64,000 nt of DNA from Raffaelea ambrosiae (lineage: Eukaryota; Ascomycota; Sordariomycetes; Ophiostomatales; Ophiostomataceae): the NCBI GenBank assembly GCA_002778195.1, contig PCDI01000002.1:3237234-3301233 (forward strand). Direction: 5' to 3'. Each line of letters opens with the position of its first letter. Position 1 is the stretch's first letter. A program made the position numbers and the translations under genes. Below, one piece after another: positions 34,500-47,600 of the stretch. The notes beneath the pieces were generated by a model. The model was not told the DNA's origin, searched no databases, and saw only the letters and a program-made list of their open reading frames with translations.

Positions 34500-36186
34500 T
34501 GAGAACGAAGAAAGGCAAAGAACAGAAAAAAGACGAAAACGAGGGTTATGATATGAATGATTGACACGACCGTTGTCATGTGGTTTTTGTACTACAACGC
34601 CTCCGTTTTTTTTGTTTATTTGTGAGGATTGGTTGGCACCGCTTTTCTTTTCTATTTTCTTCTCCCCTTCTTTGGGGAACCACTTCATTTGACGACTGTA
34701 ACCCGTATCCGGGGATAGAAGCCAGGCGATGACCTGTGTTTGTTTGGCTGTATGATTGCTCCTTTGCTTATTTTTTGGGGCGGCACAGAGGGCGTTCAAG
34801 GTTCATATATCAGGCTCTCTGACAAGGAGGCTGTGCGACTGTGCTTTTTTTGTCTTGTTCCTTTTTTTTTTTTTTTTCGTGCGCCATGCGGTACAACTGC
34901 TTGCAGTTTGCGGTTTGCCTTTTGCTTTACATGTCGACGCACTCTAGCTAGCTAGCATAATCGTGTAAACTTATATACACCCAATGGGATTTTGCATTTC
35001 ATCTATGGGGATCAATCAGCTCCGTGCTTCCGTGTACCTTGGCCGACTCTACCTGGTGACAGATGGGCATGCTGACACCACATTCCTGATGTTCTCTGAA
35101 GATGACAACGGATAACAACATGAGATGAGCATGATGGAAAGACAGATCATGAACTAGGCCTGCATGTGGTGCGGGAGGCCTGGTGGTAAACGGGCGCTCA
35201 ACATCACCAATTTGGCTCATTTCATATACAACGACATCAAGCAACGCGCTTTTCGTCCCGTGCCCGGGCTGATATCGAAATAGCACACACCTGTGGCAGC
35301 AACACAGCATTGGAAAGACAAATACGCAGCTCGACAAAACAGAACCAGCAATAAAGGACGCCAAGTTAGTGGCCTCCAACGACGGTGGAGACTAGTTTAG
35401 TGATCAACCATGGCGGCGAGAGACAACGCTATGGGCAGCATGGCGGTCCAGTTTTTAGGGCAGTTGTTTTGTGTTTCCCCCAACGTCATGGAAACTTGTT
35501 GGCGATCTGTAAGCAAGACACCAGGACAGAAGGCCGGAAAAAAGAAGCCATGGAAACCACAGGAGCTGGACTGCGCAAGGCAAGGCCTCCAAGCAGAGCT
35601 CACAGCTGGTGGCACAGGATTGGCTAGACAGGGATCGAAACAAGAACAATTGCATTGTTCGGCCGAACGATGCCCAGATCCAGCCAGCCAACCACAGACG
35701 CCCACGAACGTCCAGGACAGACGACCATTGTACCAAAGTAGTGATCATGTATGCAACGTTTCTGAAATCCCTCCCCTCTAAACCACCAGGGCAACCCGGT
35801 CAGCTCTCCCGTCCCTGCAGGGTTTGGACGTCTTCCCTGCATCTGTCTGCGTGAATTTCGATGCTGCACTCGGGTTTAGCTCGCCTTCCTCCCCTTTTTT
35901 TCTTTGCGACTCTGCAGTTTTGCTCCGCTACGCCAGATCCAACGGCGCTTGATAGGATGTCTTCCGGACTCAGCAGAACCCGACCATGCACACCACCCCG
36001 AACTTGGAAAGGGCGGGCAGAGAAACAGGCCGCTAGAAATGGGAGGCTCGTCATGAGTTCAATCCCAGAGCAAGCTTTTCGTCTCTTCACAACCACACAT
36101 ACATACACATGCTCTCTCTCTCTCTCATACACACACTCACACACAGCCCTATCCTCCCCCTCTAGACACCTACAAAGTTCCTCACT
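34500..36186. other. Intergenic, nothing coding recognised
   Basis: 3' region of the patatin-like gene (T-rich tracts near 34860) and the upstream region of the FAD monooxygenase. A CT/CA-rich leader (36096-36150) precedes the monooxygenase ATG. Confidence 0.5.
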
Positions 36187-37911
36187 ATGGCTTCGCCTAA
36201 GCACACTGTGGCCATTATCGGCTCGGGCATGACTGGCCTGCTGGTTGCCCATGGTCTGAAGAAGGTAAGGAAATGAGAAATTAACCGCGAGCATATTTTC
36301 CCGGACAGCCTCGGCAGTAATCCATTTCCACGACAGCCCGCTTGTGAAACTTGGCCCAGTCGTGCCTGACATTTTTCATCCCACACATACCACACATCTC
36401 ACACATCTCACATCTCTCACTCACTCGCTCTCTCACTCACTCACTCACACATTACAGAATGGCTTCGACGTCGTCGTCTTTGAGCGCGAGCCGTACATGG
36501 ACTACCGCAAGCGCGACTGGACAATTGCCCTGCACTGGGCGCTGCCAATCATGAAGAGTCTCCTCCCGCAGAGCGTCGTCGACAAGATCCCCTCGACCGT
36601 CTGCAACCCCCACCTCACCTGGGACGAGACGACCGAGTCTGTCACGGGCTACAGCGCGGCCACCGGCGCGGCCCTCTTTACCAACACGGTGGCCGGTGCG
36701 CGGCGCATCTCCCGCCAGCGCCTGCGCAAGGTCCTGAGCGAGGGCGTCGACATTCGGTTTGGCATGGAGTTGGTGGGGCTGGACGACGGCGAAGGCCCGG
36801 GGGAAGACGCTCCGCAGGACGACGGCGTACGGCAGGGAGGGCGGCTCCGGTTTGCCGACGGCACGTCGTTTGCCGCCGACTACGTGCTCGGCTGCGACGG
36901 CTCCACGTCCCGGGTGCGCGAGCTGCTGGTGGGCGCGGAGCGGGCGCAGCGCAAGGCTTCGGGCAACCTGTTCTGCTCGTGCACCTGCCGGTACGGCGAC
37001 GCGGCGCGCGTGGCCGCTCTGGTGGCGCTGCACCCGGTGGCGTCACTGATTTTCGGGGCCAACATGGTGCTGGCACTGGGAGTGCAGGACGTGGACGAGG
37101 AGGCGCCGGACGACATGGCGCGCTGGACGACGATGTGGATGAAGGTCTGGCCGGTGGGTGACGGCGAGGCCGGCGAGGCCAAGCGCGCCGAAGCCAAGGG
37201 CCTGAGGGGCCAGGCGGCCATTGACTATGTCCAGGCACAGCCGCGGGTGCCGTGGGAGACGTTCCAGTCGTTCATCGACGCGACACCGCCCGGGTCGGAC
37301 TGCTACATTGACGAGATGACGTACTGGGTGCCGGAAGAGTTTGACAACCACGGCGGGCGGGTGACGCTGGCGGGCGACGCGGCGCACCCAATGTTGATCT
37401 GTAAGTGCGAGGCAGAGAGAGAGAGAGAGAGAGGAGAGAGGAGAGAGGAGAGAGGAGAGAGGAGAGAGGAGAGAGGAAAACGACAAGAAGGCGAAAGAAG
37501 ACAACTGGGAAGAGTTCAAAAGGGAAGACCCGAGAGGGAAGGACCACACCAAGGAGAAGACAAATGGGAGAGGGGAGTCAGAAACGAGCGAAGCGAGGAA
37601 CGAAAGGCAACGAGAGAAGCGCGGACAAGACATTGTTCGATTTGCTAACATGACGTCTCACAAAAGACCGTGGCCAGGGCTACCAGCACGCCGTGGTCGA
37701 CGCCAACAACTATGTCGAGGCGATGAAGAAGATCCGCGACGCGGGCTGGACGGCTGAGGCCCGCAAGGAGGCCATCGATGCCTATGACGCCGACATGATC
37801 CCGCGCGGTGCCAAGGCGGTCATGCAGTCTGTCAACGAGGCCAATCTGACCTTCAGCAACAAGACGGAACAGATGCTGATGGTGCGTGAGGGACACGGGC
37901 GATCAGCCTGA
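36187..37911 (+). CDS. FAD-dependent monooxygenase (PHBH/salicylate hydroxylase type)
   Basis: Three exons (36187-36264, 36458-37400, 37667-37911) give 421 aa. The N-terminal Rossmann motif IIGSGMTGLLVAHGLKK (GxGxxG at residues 12-17) ends exon 1, followed by NGFDVVVFEREP, the second strand with the ribose-binding Glu. YVLGCDGSTSRVRELL near residue 165 is the DG motif, and VTLAGDAAHPM near 328-338 is the GD motif for the FAD ribityl chain. The C-terminus is short and carries QGYQHAVVDANNYVEAM. Known family reaction: NAD(P)H-dependent hydroxylation of an aromatic or polyketide substrate; the substrate cannot be assigned. Intron 2 (37401-37666) is 266 nt with a GA-rich microsatellite. The nearest neighbours are not biosynthetic genes, so no cluster is claimed. 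Confidence 0.88.
37409..37480 (+). repeat. GA-rich microsatellite in monooxygenase intron 2
   Basis: Runs of GAGAGA and GAGAGAG/GAGAGGA units covering about 70 nt just downstream of the GTAAGT donor of intron 2. Confidence 0.85.
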
Positions 37912-40900
37912 TGGGATGGGGCAATGAGGGGGGGGGGGAGGGGCGATGAGGGATGACGGGGATGTAGTGATTCGGAGAATGAGAGAAAGAACGCCCTGGC
38001 GGTAGGAGGAAGGATGTTTTCTGTTTTTTTTTTTTTTATCAAGAGAGAGGATTTTGCGCTTGGTCTTTGATGCAACAGCACAATCAGAACTCGGATGCGT
38101 CAATACGAACAGAGAGGGTCTTTTTTTTTCGGTGTTGTTATGTGAAAGACGCCTAACGATCGGCGGCTCACTGCTTTCTACGTGTCCTCGAGTGTAGTTG
38201 TGAGAACGGGGCGGTTTACAAGGATGAGAGACTGTGAGTAAACTTGCACAAGGGTCGTCGAAAACAGGCAAAGCAAACTCAATAAGCGACAAGCGACAAG
38301 CGACAAGCGACAGACAATGCACAGCGCCACAACAATTCAGCCAAGAAGAGAGAGAAGAAAAAAAAAACAGCCAACGAGAACCAACGACTTACACCGAATT
38401 GAACCCCAACTCTGTTCCAAAAAAGGAATTAAAGTTCTGGCTGTTGTGGCTCGGTTGAGCTCTGTGTGTGTCGCGTGTTGGAGGAAACAAAGAAGAAAAA
38501 AAGAGGCTGCGCAAAACCATTGGCTCCTGATTCAGGAGCATTAAGGCGGTGCACAGCCTCCCTGGGACATGGCCCACCAAAGACGCAGCAAAGACGCAAA
38601 AAGGCGCTCTTAGTTTCCCCAGCTTGGCGGTGTTTCTGTGGCTGGTTAGCGCTGGGTGTGGCTGGCCGGTGCCCTGGTTGTGGAACTAGGTGTGTCGTTT
38701 GGGCGCGGCCTGAGCCTCTGTGTGGCTCGCCCTGTAAGACCCTGCTCTTGACTAAGAAACCAACTTAGTCAATAGGGCAGTGCCGTGTAGCATTTCTATT
38801 TTTGTCGACAATTTCAGTGGGGAAGAGTGCGGACAAGCTTGGGGGAGGGGCTGCCAGGAAACACACAACAGCCGAGAAAGAGGGTCTTCCCCCACGGGCA
38901 CGATTGGGTTTCATTCTGTATGGTGGTGCCTTGTTCGCCCAGACGAGTGGTCCTTGGAGGCAATCGGGACAGCCCGTCTCGTCGCCGTTTGAGGCCCAGA
39001 TTGCGTTCCACAGTTTGGGCATCGAAAACTGTTCCAAAACTGCCTTGTGCGGAGCACAGCCAAGGCTTCCAAGTAGCGAAGAAGAAAAAAATGAACGCAC
39101 AACAAACGGGTGATCGTTTCTGATCGTTTCTGATCGTTTCTGATCGTTGTGGGTTGTTTTTCTTGGATGGGTTGGAATAGTCTTGGATAGGAGCACAACC
39201 AACTCTTGCCTTTACGGCTAACACGTGTGGCGTGTAGACACCTGGTATTGACCTGCTATTTGCCTTGTCCCAACCAGGAACACGGGACGCAGACCCAGTC
39301 GCACAATGTCCAAAGTCCCTGGCCCTGAGGAGAGAACCGTACGCACAGCAGGCCAGCCACGCTGGCCAAGCTACACCAGTGCGTGCACCCAGTGTCCACG
39401 CCAAAGCGGACGTATCCCCTCTCTGGCAGCCAAGCCAGCCTTACAGGCCCGACAAGCAAATCTGACAGGCGCCAAGAGAGCTTGGTAGGAGTGCCGAGAC
39501 AACTAGAATTCTCCAGCCGCTCATGGGAGCTCGAGCATGCAACCCTTCTGGCGCCGTGGTGTGGCAGGCAGGCTGGCCTCGTGGAGGGGCGGCCATGTGT
39601 ATTCAGCAACTAGTTACTTAGTATCCAGTCCTGGTTGTGAATGTCCGCAAGGTGACCAACAGAAAGATATGTCCCGATTGGGGGGGCAGCAACTAGATCA
39701 TGTTTTGGGGAACTTTGTTTTTCTTTGTTTGTATGGACAGCCTATTTTTAGGCCATTTCCGAAAAAGAGAGCCTTGGCTGCCTGTCCTCGCAGATCTTTA
39801 CGGGCCCTACCCGCCATCCCTGCATCTGTATCGTGGTCGTGGTGGTGGTGTTCATATTTTTCTTTTCTTTTCATGGTTATTCTGCTGCCTACTCGTACGA
39901 ATCGCTCATCCTGCTGCCTTGGACGCCCACCACCCCCGGCATAGGAGAATTACCCGCCGCCAGTGCAGGCTTCTGCCGGGTCGAGTGCGGCACCAGTCGG
40001 CCGATCCCTTTAGGCGAGGCGTTTTTTCTCGCCCCCCCCCCCCTTTATTTTTTATTTTTGGGGGGTTTTTTTTTCGTCTGTTCTTTGTAATGTTTCAACG
40101 GNCCCAAAAGTCTGCCGTGCATGTCAGACGCTATGCGGGCAGCGTCCCGACTGGGTGGGTGCAGCCAAGCCAGGCCTCGTGCAACATAGTTCTGAACCAG
40201 CCGCTGACAACCAACCTGGCAAAGGTTGCATGGCCGAAAGCAATTAAGAGAAACAGAGCTGAGCTGAAGGAAAGGAGAAAAAAAAAAGGCTGAAGAGCTT
40301 CACTCAAGCCCACAGGGCTGTAGGGCTGGAAAACAAAAAAGCCCTTTCGGCTGGAAGGACCTGCCAACCCACGGCCTCAGCCAGGACAGCAACCCGTTCA
40401 GTACGAAAAGGCCAAAGTCGGGTCCGTTTTCCCCAATAGGTCCCGGTCCTCCGGGTATAGCCTGGAGACAAGCACGGCAGAGTCGGGATTTCCTTGTCCC
40501 GACTGGCTCGCTCCAGGGCCAATCATCTTGGCTGTCTTTGGGGGCCAGGCAAGACTTGTTGCCTCGTGACCGCTCGGGCGAGTGCTCATTCCGGACTCAC
40601 CGGGCGTGTGTCGCCAATGGAGAAATGGAAACTTGCTGGGGAACGAAGCTAATACCGGTTCTCAGGTATTGCAAAGCACCCGAATGTTGTCTGCTGCGAC
40701 CTTTGTCGGCCAAGTCGGGCTTAACGCCCCTGCAGCCCTACGAAGTCACCCCACAGTTATTACACCACGATGCAGGCCATGAAAGATAACGAATCCGGGA
40801 AAGGTTCCCAAAGAGTGCAGCTGAAAAGGAAGGAAGAAAAAGAAAGGGGGGAGGGGGGGGGACTAGGACGTGCAGCTGCAATAGCCATAGGAGGAAATCC

Positions 40901-43226
40901 GAGCACGCAGGCAGCACATCACCGCACTGGGCCTGGCTCGCCCCCTAAATCAGAGCCCGGCCAGCTCTAGAAGCCGGTGCCCAGTGAGGCTTGCAGCGGT
41001 TTCTTTTTAGGCAGCAGCCGGCGAATAGCAGACCAGTGCAGGCAGAAAAACAGCGCAGGCAGACCTTGGAAACATCGTGACCTTGCTGCCGATCTGTTCT
41101 GCAGCAGGCGGCCTCTGTCAGAGGGAACTGTCAAAACGGATGCCTAATGATACCTGTGCAGGCACATCTTTTTTTTTTTTTTCCGTAACCTGCCTGCAGC
41201 TCTGCGTCGATGACTAGAGGGCTATTTGCAGGGCCTGACTGGGCAGGCTCGCCAAGGCAGCAACAAAAAAAAGCTTCATGACTTGGCCCAAAACGGAAGT
41301 CCGGCGGCGCCTTTTTCTTTTTGCACCCAAGTGGATATTCTCAAGACAGCGTACATGTATTTCTTTTTTATCTTCGTTGCCTGTTCATGACCGAGCCCGG
41401 CAGCTGTAGCTGTAGCCTCGGTGGAAGCTCGATGAAGGTGTGGGTGGATCGCCACATCCTCTGCGCTGGAATGCGTAGAAAGCAAGACAAGACGCAAAAA
41501 CAGCAGCACCTCTGAGTGGCCTGCTTTGATTACGAGCACGCAGGATGCACGGCCGGCTCTGACTAGCTGGTCTTCAGCTCCGTGTCGATCTCTCTCGCGA
41601 GCGCAGTCCGGACAGCAGACACGGCCAGTCGCAAGGCCTTGATCGTGGACCGAGGTCCCGCCGTCTCCCTGTCTCGGGTCTGTGCAGTCTCTATCGCAGT
41701 CGCGTGTCTCCGTCCCGCCGTCTGTGTCTCGCACAATTGGTGTGAGACAGTTGGATCGCCTTTGCGATCTCAGTTTGCCTCGCCCAAAATACACAGTACC
41801 TTTTCTGGAGATTGCATGCCAGGGGTAGCCCCCCCCCCCCCCCCGGTCAGGGCAAAAGAACATGAGGGTGGGCTGCAGCAAACGTCCAGCCCCGACGACA
41901 TGAAAATGCAGCAATGCTACGAGTATGGGGCAGGCACAGAAACCATGATGGCATTTCACATGTCAGGACGACCCATAGGGCTACCAGTAACAACAGTCAT
42001 CCGCCATGGTGTGACCACCACGCGCCGGCCAGGATGGTGACTACTCGTAGGCACGGACGACGGCTAGTGAGAGGGCGAGATTGGATGGGCCCCTGTTTTC
42101 CGTTCCATTTGGAGCACGGCAGAGTGGTGATTTGCCCATGATCTGCGCCCTGCCCCCCCCCCCCTTCCCTATTTGCTGGACGGCGTGCTGGCTGGGTCTT
42201 CTTCTGCCTACGGTCCACTCTTCCGTCTGCATCGAGTCAAACGGGCAAGCCAAAACACAAACGGTGTCTGCTCTAGGGGGGGTCTGTTGCTACTATGTAC
42301 ATAGTACGTGCTCTAAGCCACTCGCCATCAGACCGTCCGTTCTCTGGCCACTCAGACCCGGTGCTGCGCTGTGCTAAGCTGTGCTAGAGGCTCTGGTACA
42401 AACGCGGGCTAAGACGAAGGCGGAATACGTCCGGGCCCTGGGCTAGTCGAAACAAGACGATAGCCCGAGAGCGTGCATGTCCAAGTCCGAACTGGCTGGC
42501 CAATGGCATGGCCAATGGCATGCCTTAGCGGGCCCAGCTCGTCCGGCTAGACGGATTTCAGCCCTACGGCCAAAGATTGCAGGGCAAGACAGGCCAAGAC
42601 CAGCTACCAGCTCGCGCCAGCAGGTCGTGGGTGGGCTGGGTGTTCTCGCCGGGCCCCTCTTTCCGCCATCTCTTGCCGGGCATTCCAAGTTGTTCTTTCA
42701 TTTGTTCTTTTATTGATTCTTTTTTATCTTGGGTTTTGGATTGGAACCCGGGCATCGCTGACTTCCTGCCCCTTTGTTGGTATTTCTGATCCCGAAAAAG
42801 CGGGACCACCACAACGGGTGTGGGCCCCAGCCGACAAGGACGTGACTTGACGCCTGGCTTGTCCCTGGACCATCCCATCCGCGATGGCCCCCGTCTCGCA
42901 ACAAACTTAGAAACGACGCCGACTCTTCTCGCGGGGCCGCAAGGCGTCGACGGACAACCTGTTGGGCTGACTCGCACAGACACATATACTCACGCACATC
43001 GCCTGCCCACCGGTTTGTTATACACGCATCTATACACACATCGCGTACACAGACTCGCGCACGCATTCACACCCTCGCCCGCCCGTGCAACCAGGCACAC
43101 CAGCCTTCGCTCTGACAAGCTTCTGCCTCTACGCCTCCGGTGCATGGTCTCCCTCCCTGTCTATCACCACCCCCCCTTGATCCTTTCGCAGTCTCCCTCC
43201 CTCCCCCCCCCCTTCCTCTTTCCCGA
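37912..43226. other. Five-kilobase gene-poor interval
   Basis: No recognisable gene between the monooxygenase and the Zn2Cys6 factor. Open frames up to 227 codons (41276-41959, minus) have no family features. It contains four AAGCGAC heptamers (38284-38311), four TGATCGTTTC decamers (39111-39148, the last partial), an AACTAGTTAC word (39608-39617), an N at 40102, poly-C/poly-G runs, and the palindrome ACTATGTACATAGT at 42292-42305. The last 200 bp are the pyrimidine-rich leader of the next gene. Confidence 0.45.
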
Positions 43227-43981
43227 ATGTCTTCTCTCGCATCTGTCTCGTACTTAAGAGCCATGGAGCCCGGCTCTGGCAACCATCATGTTCTCGGCGT
43301 AGACCCATGCCTAGGACATCTATTCTCCCCTTCGCCATCACCTCCATCGTCTTCGTCTTCGTCTTCGTCGGAGACGCCCAGTATCGACCCTCGCATAATC
43401 GCCAACGATAACAGGCACCCCCAATTGGCCCTACTTCGTGCTGAAACCATGGCGTCGAACCAGTTCCCCATGTCCGACAACATGCAGGTCAGGGTGCGAG
43501 CACCCCGAGCCGAACGCAAGACAACGAGCTGCACCGAGTGCCAGCGAAGGAAGCAAAAGGTTGCCACTGCCCACTCCTTGCGCATTTTTGTTACTTTCCG
43601 TTGTTGTTGTTGTTTTTGGGGGGAGTTTTTATTTCTTTTTGTTTGTTTTGTTTTGTTTTGTTTTGTTTTCCCCGTGTATCTGTCCTGCCTGCTGTTTCTG
43701 GCTTTTGACACCGTCTAGTGCGACCAAGGACGCCCATGCAGCAACTGTCTGAAGCGGTTTCCCCAGCCAGAATGCAAATACAAAGAGAACAAGTGAGTCC
43801 GGGTCCTTTCTGTCTGTTCCGTCCTTTCTGCCATCTTTGTACGTGAGTGGCGCTTTAACAAGACAGACGTCGGAACCCGATAACGGGCCTGACGGACGAG
43901 CCGGCCTTCCAGGTCGTCCTGCCGGGCCAGAGCTACGACTATTCGTCCCTATATGGTGCCATGCCCAATCCGATGCTCGCC

Positions 43982-44020
<39 letters not shown>

Positions 44021-46031
44021 GGCATGCTCGCTCTGCCCATGATGCCCCAGCCAAACCTCGTAGCCGGCATGCCTGTCACCCTGCCCCCCCCTTCGATGGA
44101 ACAGCTCTACGGCGTGAACATGACCCCCGGCGTCATGGCTGGGCCTTCGATGCAGGCGACACCGCCGGGCGCCTCCGCCGGTGGTGGTGGCGGCGGCGGC
44201 GGCGGCGGCTCCCCCTGGCCCGGCTTCGAGATGATGGCCGATAGCCTATACGCCGACAACAGCGCCGCGTCGACGAGCGCGGCCATGGCCGGCGGCGGCG
44301 GCGGGGGTGGCATGCCGAACCTTCTTCTGGACAACAGCTCGTCCTCCGCCTCGACGGCCATGAACATCGGTCTGCTAGGCAGCAGCAGCAGCAGCAGCAG
44401 CATCAACCCGTTTGGCGGAGGCCCGGCGGTGGCGGCCGGCAGCGAAATGGCGCACCGGGAAATCCACAACGACGCCTTCCAGGTCCTCCGCGCGCGCGAC
44501 AACGCGCCGGCCGACCACGCCCGCACCTGGGACGCCAACAACATGGACGACTTCTACGCCTGGCTGCGCATCCTGACCTGGACGTCGCCTCTGGACAACG
44601 GCAGCCATCTCGGCCTCCCCCCCCAGCACGCGGGCGTCCACGCGAGCCCTCTGCCCAGTCCCTACGCCCACCAGTTCCAGATGACCGCGGCCGCGACGAC
44701 CCCGGGTCCCGAATTTGCCCAGAACCCGTTCGAGATGGTGCCGTCCCTGATGAACGTGGACCTGTCCCAGACCTGTACGAGCCCACCTTTACTTCCTTGA
44801 GTTTTTTTTTTGTTTGTTGTTGTTGTTGTCTTGCTCTATCATATCCTTGTCTGGAGGTCTCTCGCTCTCTCTCTCTCTTTGCCTCCTTCTCTCTGCATCT
44901 TCCCTTTTTCTACTTCTTGCGTTGTGTTTTCCCCTATCGACAAGTTTTGGTTGAAGACTAGAAACGCTGACGCGATGCTGCTTTGTTTTCACCCCCCCCC
45001 CTTCCCCTTTTCTCCCCATCAGATGTCAAGTTGCTCTCGCGCTTCAAATTTTGCCTAGACTCGAACCCCAACGTATCCACCCCCTATACCAAGTTCTTCG
45101 CGCCCTACTGTCTGCAGATCCCGCTGCTGGCCCAGGTGGCCGCCTATACGTCGGTCTGTTTCCTGCAGGACGCCAACCACCTGGACAAGGCAGCGGCCGC
45201 CGCGTACAAGGACCACACCCTCTCGCTGCTCAACGCGCAGCTGCGCTCGCGCATCGCCCTGACCAACGACGATGCCGTCACCGCCGTCATCCAGCTGATC
45301 ATGAACGAGTGGTACCTGGGCGACGACTCGGAAGCCCTGCCCGTCCACATGCAGGGACTGCGGGAGATGATCCGCGTCCGAGGCGGTCTTCGTCCGCTCG
45401 GCATGAACGGTGCCATCAGCAAACTGGCTGTAGCGTATGTCCCTCCCTCTCCTCCCCGAGCCCCCCTTTTTTTCCTTTTGACTGGTCAGACCCGGGAGGC
45501 GTTTGCCGTGTCTTGTGTGTTGAATATCCATCGATACAAGACGGCCATGGCAACCGCCTATACACAACATCACCCACCCTCTACTAGACATCCTCCCATC
45601 CAAGACAAAAAGCATCTGTTGATCCGTTGCTGTCATGCTGTCATACCACATCCCCCCCGACTAACCTGTATAGGACGATCCATATGACGGCCATCCACAG
45701 ACACGACGTGTCCATCGCTCTCGCCTACGACATGGCGCCCTTCCTGCCCAACGGCGCCGCGTTCGACGTCCAGGAGCCGCTCCAGGTGCCCTTCCGCGTC
45801 GCCCACAACACGCCTCTCGTGTCCAAGCTCGCCACCTTTGCCCAGTGCGCCGAGGCCCTCAAGATGCACCCGACCACCGCCTCCATCCTCGACGACATCC
45901 GCTTCCTCATCTCGCTCGTCCTGGCCCTGCCCGAGGAGCCGTCGGCCAAGGACCTCCAGAAGGTCCAGACCACAGCCGAGTTCACCCACAACCGCATTGC
46001 GCACCTGCCGGCCGACTCTCCGATCTCGCCT

Positions 46032-46064
<33 letters not shown>

Positions 46065-46730
46065 GTCCCGTCTGCCTCTCCGATGCGCAACCCGTCGATT
46101 GTCCTGTCCGAAGCGGGCCCGTCGGCCTCGGCACCGGGCAAGTCCAGTCTGGCCAGCCGCCGTCACCGCAGCATCAGCCCGCTCCCGTCGGCGTCGCGTT
46201 CTCCTTCGGGGCGCACGATCGAGCGGCCGTCGAGCCGTCTGGGCAGCTCCCGCCGCGGATCCCCCAAGCAGCGGTCGTCGCCGCCGCAGCAGCCTCTGCC
46301 GCCGCCGCCGCCGCGTCCGTCTTCGGCGCACGCCTTCCAGCAGCAGCCCTACATCGACGCTCTGTACCAGGCCGTCCGCCAGACGGCGCTGCTCTACTGC
46401 CGCGCCATCCTGCTGCGGCGGCCATTCAGCGACGTCGTGGAGCCCGACGACTTTGAGCGTCTGTGGATGACCACGTGGCGGGTGTCGCTGACGTCCTGGA
46501 AGGGCCTGGTGGGCGTGTTCATGTGGGTCTCCATGGCCATTGTGTCGGGTGCGCGGGACACGCCGCGCGACCGCTTCATCCAGAGCATGCTGAGCATCTG
46601 TGCCGTGCAGATGGGGGTCGACAGCTGGGACCTGGCGATCGGCGCCTTCAAGGCACAGCTGCGGGTGAACTCGTGGCTCATGGACGGCGCAGAGGAGGAG
46701 GAGGAGGACGCCGGCGACGAAGAGGAGTAA
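43227..46730 (+). CDS. Zn2Cys6 transcription factor with fungal-specific domain (PF11951 type)
   Basis: Five exons (43227-43559, 43719-43792, 43867-44774, 45023-45434, 45674-46730) close to 927 aa; an in-frame ATG at 43263 would give 915. The zinc cluster reads C-x2-C-x6-C across intron 1 (CTECQRRKQK / CDQGRPCSNCLKRFPQPEC), with six cysteines. Next come Gln-, Gly- and Ser-rich low complexity (a 14-Gln-type tract at 43983-44021). A helical regulatory domain from DVKLLSRFKFCLD onward carries FFAPYCLQIPLLAQVAAYTS, LRSRIALTNDDAVTAVIQLI and MQGLREMIRVRGGLRPLG. Nuclear DNA-binding regulator; target genes unknown. Intron 1 has a weak GTTGCC donor, and intron 2 uses acceptor AAGACAG chosen by frame. 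The exon 3 donor GTACGA is uncertain, because an alternative frame DLYEPTFTSL lies just beyond. Confidence 0.83.
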
Positions 46731-47600
46731 AAAAGCAACAACAACAACAACCAAAAAAAAACACCCCAAAAAAAAACACCCCAAGTCGATGGCAACATTT
46801 CGAAACCGCCGACCTGGCCGATCCCACAAGATAATACATCATCACCACCATCCCCCAGCACCCCAAAAAAAAACAGAATCTAATGCATACTCCCCCCTCC
46901 CGGGTGGTGCCTCTCCTGGCGAGAAGCTCCCACGAAGACAAGAAGAACAAGAAGGAAAGAAGAAAAGAAAGAAGAAGGAAGAAGGAAAAAATGGACAACG
47001 ATGGAGATGGCACAGGCAAAGAAAATCAATGATCGTAATACGGAATGCACACATACAGGGAAGGAACTGCAAGGAAACACACAAAACACACGGATCTGCT
47101 TCTAGGACAAAGAAATGCATAGTACACCGGACCTGTGAGCTGGACTCACAGTTGGAACACTCCTCCCCCCCTCCAACATACACACACACAACGACAGTCG
47201 TTACCGGGTAGTTCGCCCCTTTTTGTTTTCACTTTCTTTTCATGCGCTCACTATATGCATCTTGGATAGAATGATAGAGTTTTTTGTATTTGTCGGCACG
47301 ATCCTTTTACGCATCTACACACTCGTTACCTCTCAGGCAGTGGGAAGACAAAATCAATACAAAACAAATATAAACCCCGATTATACAGTGTACGCGCACG
47401 AGCACAGGTCAACCGATGAGAGCACGGAAGATTATAGCAAACGAACAACCTGGATGCATGCTCTCCCCTTGCTGTCTTGCTATTGACCAGAACAGGATAG
47501 GACCGCCCAGCCTCCGAAAGCAAATATATCCCTCGAGATAAGGTCTTGTTTCCGTTTACGCCCATTCGTATTAGCCCGGCTCTAGTTGTGTTCTCCATCT
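46731..47600. other. Convergent 3' regions
   Basis: 870 bp between the stop codons of the transcription factor and the F-box gene. A-rich tracts (CAACAACAAC and CCAAAAAAAAACACC repeats, 46736-46785). No gene seen. Confidence 0.55.

Noticed and set aside
37409..37480. Possible CRISPR-like array from regular GAGAG units
   Set aside because: Simple microsatellite inside an intron of a eukaryotic gene, without spacers.
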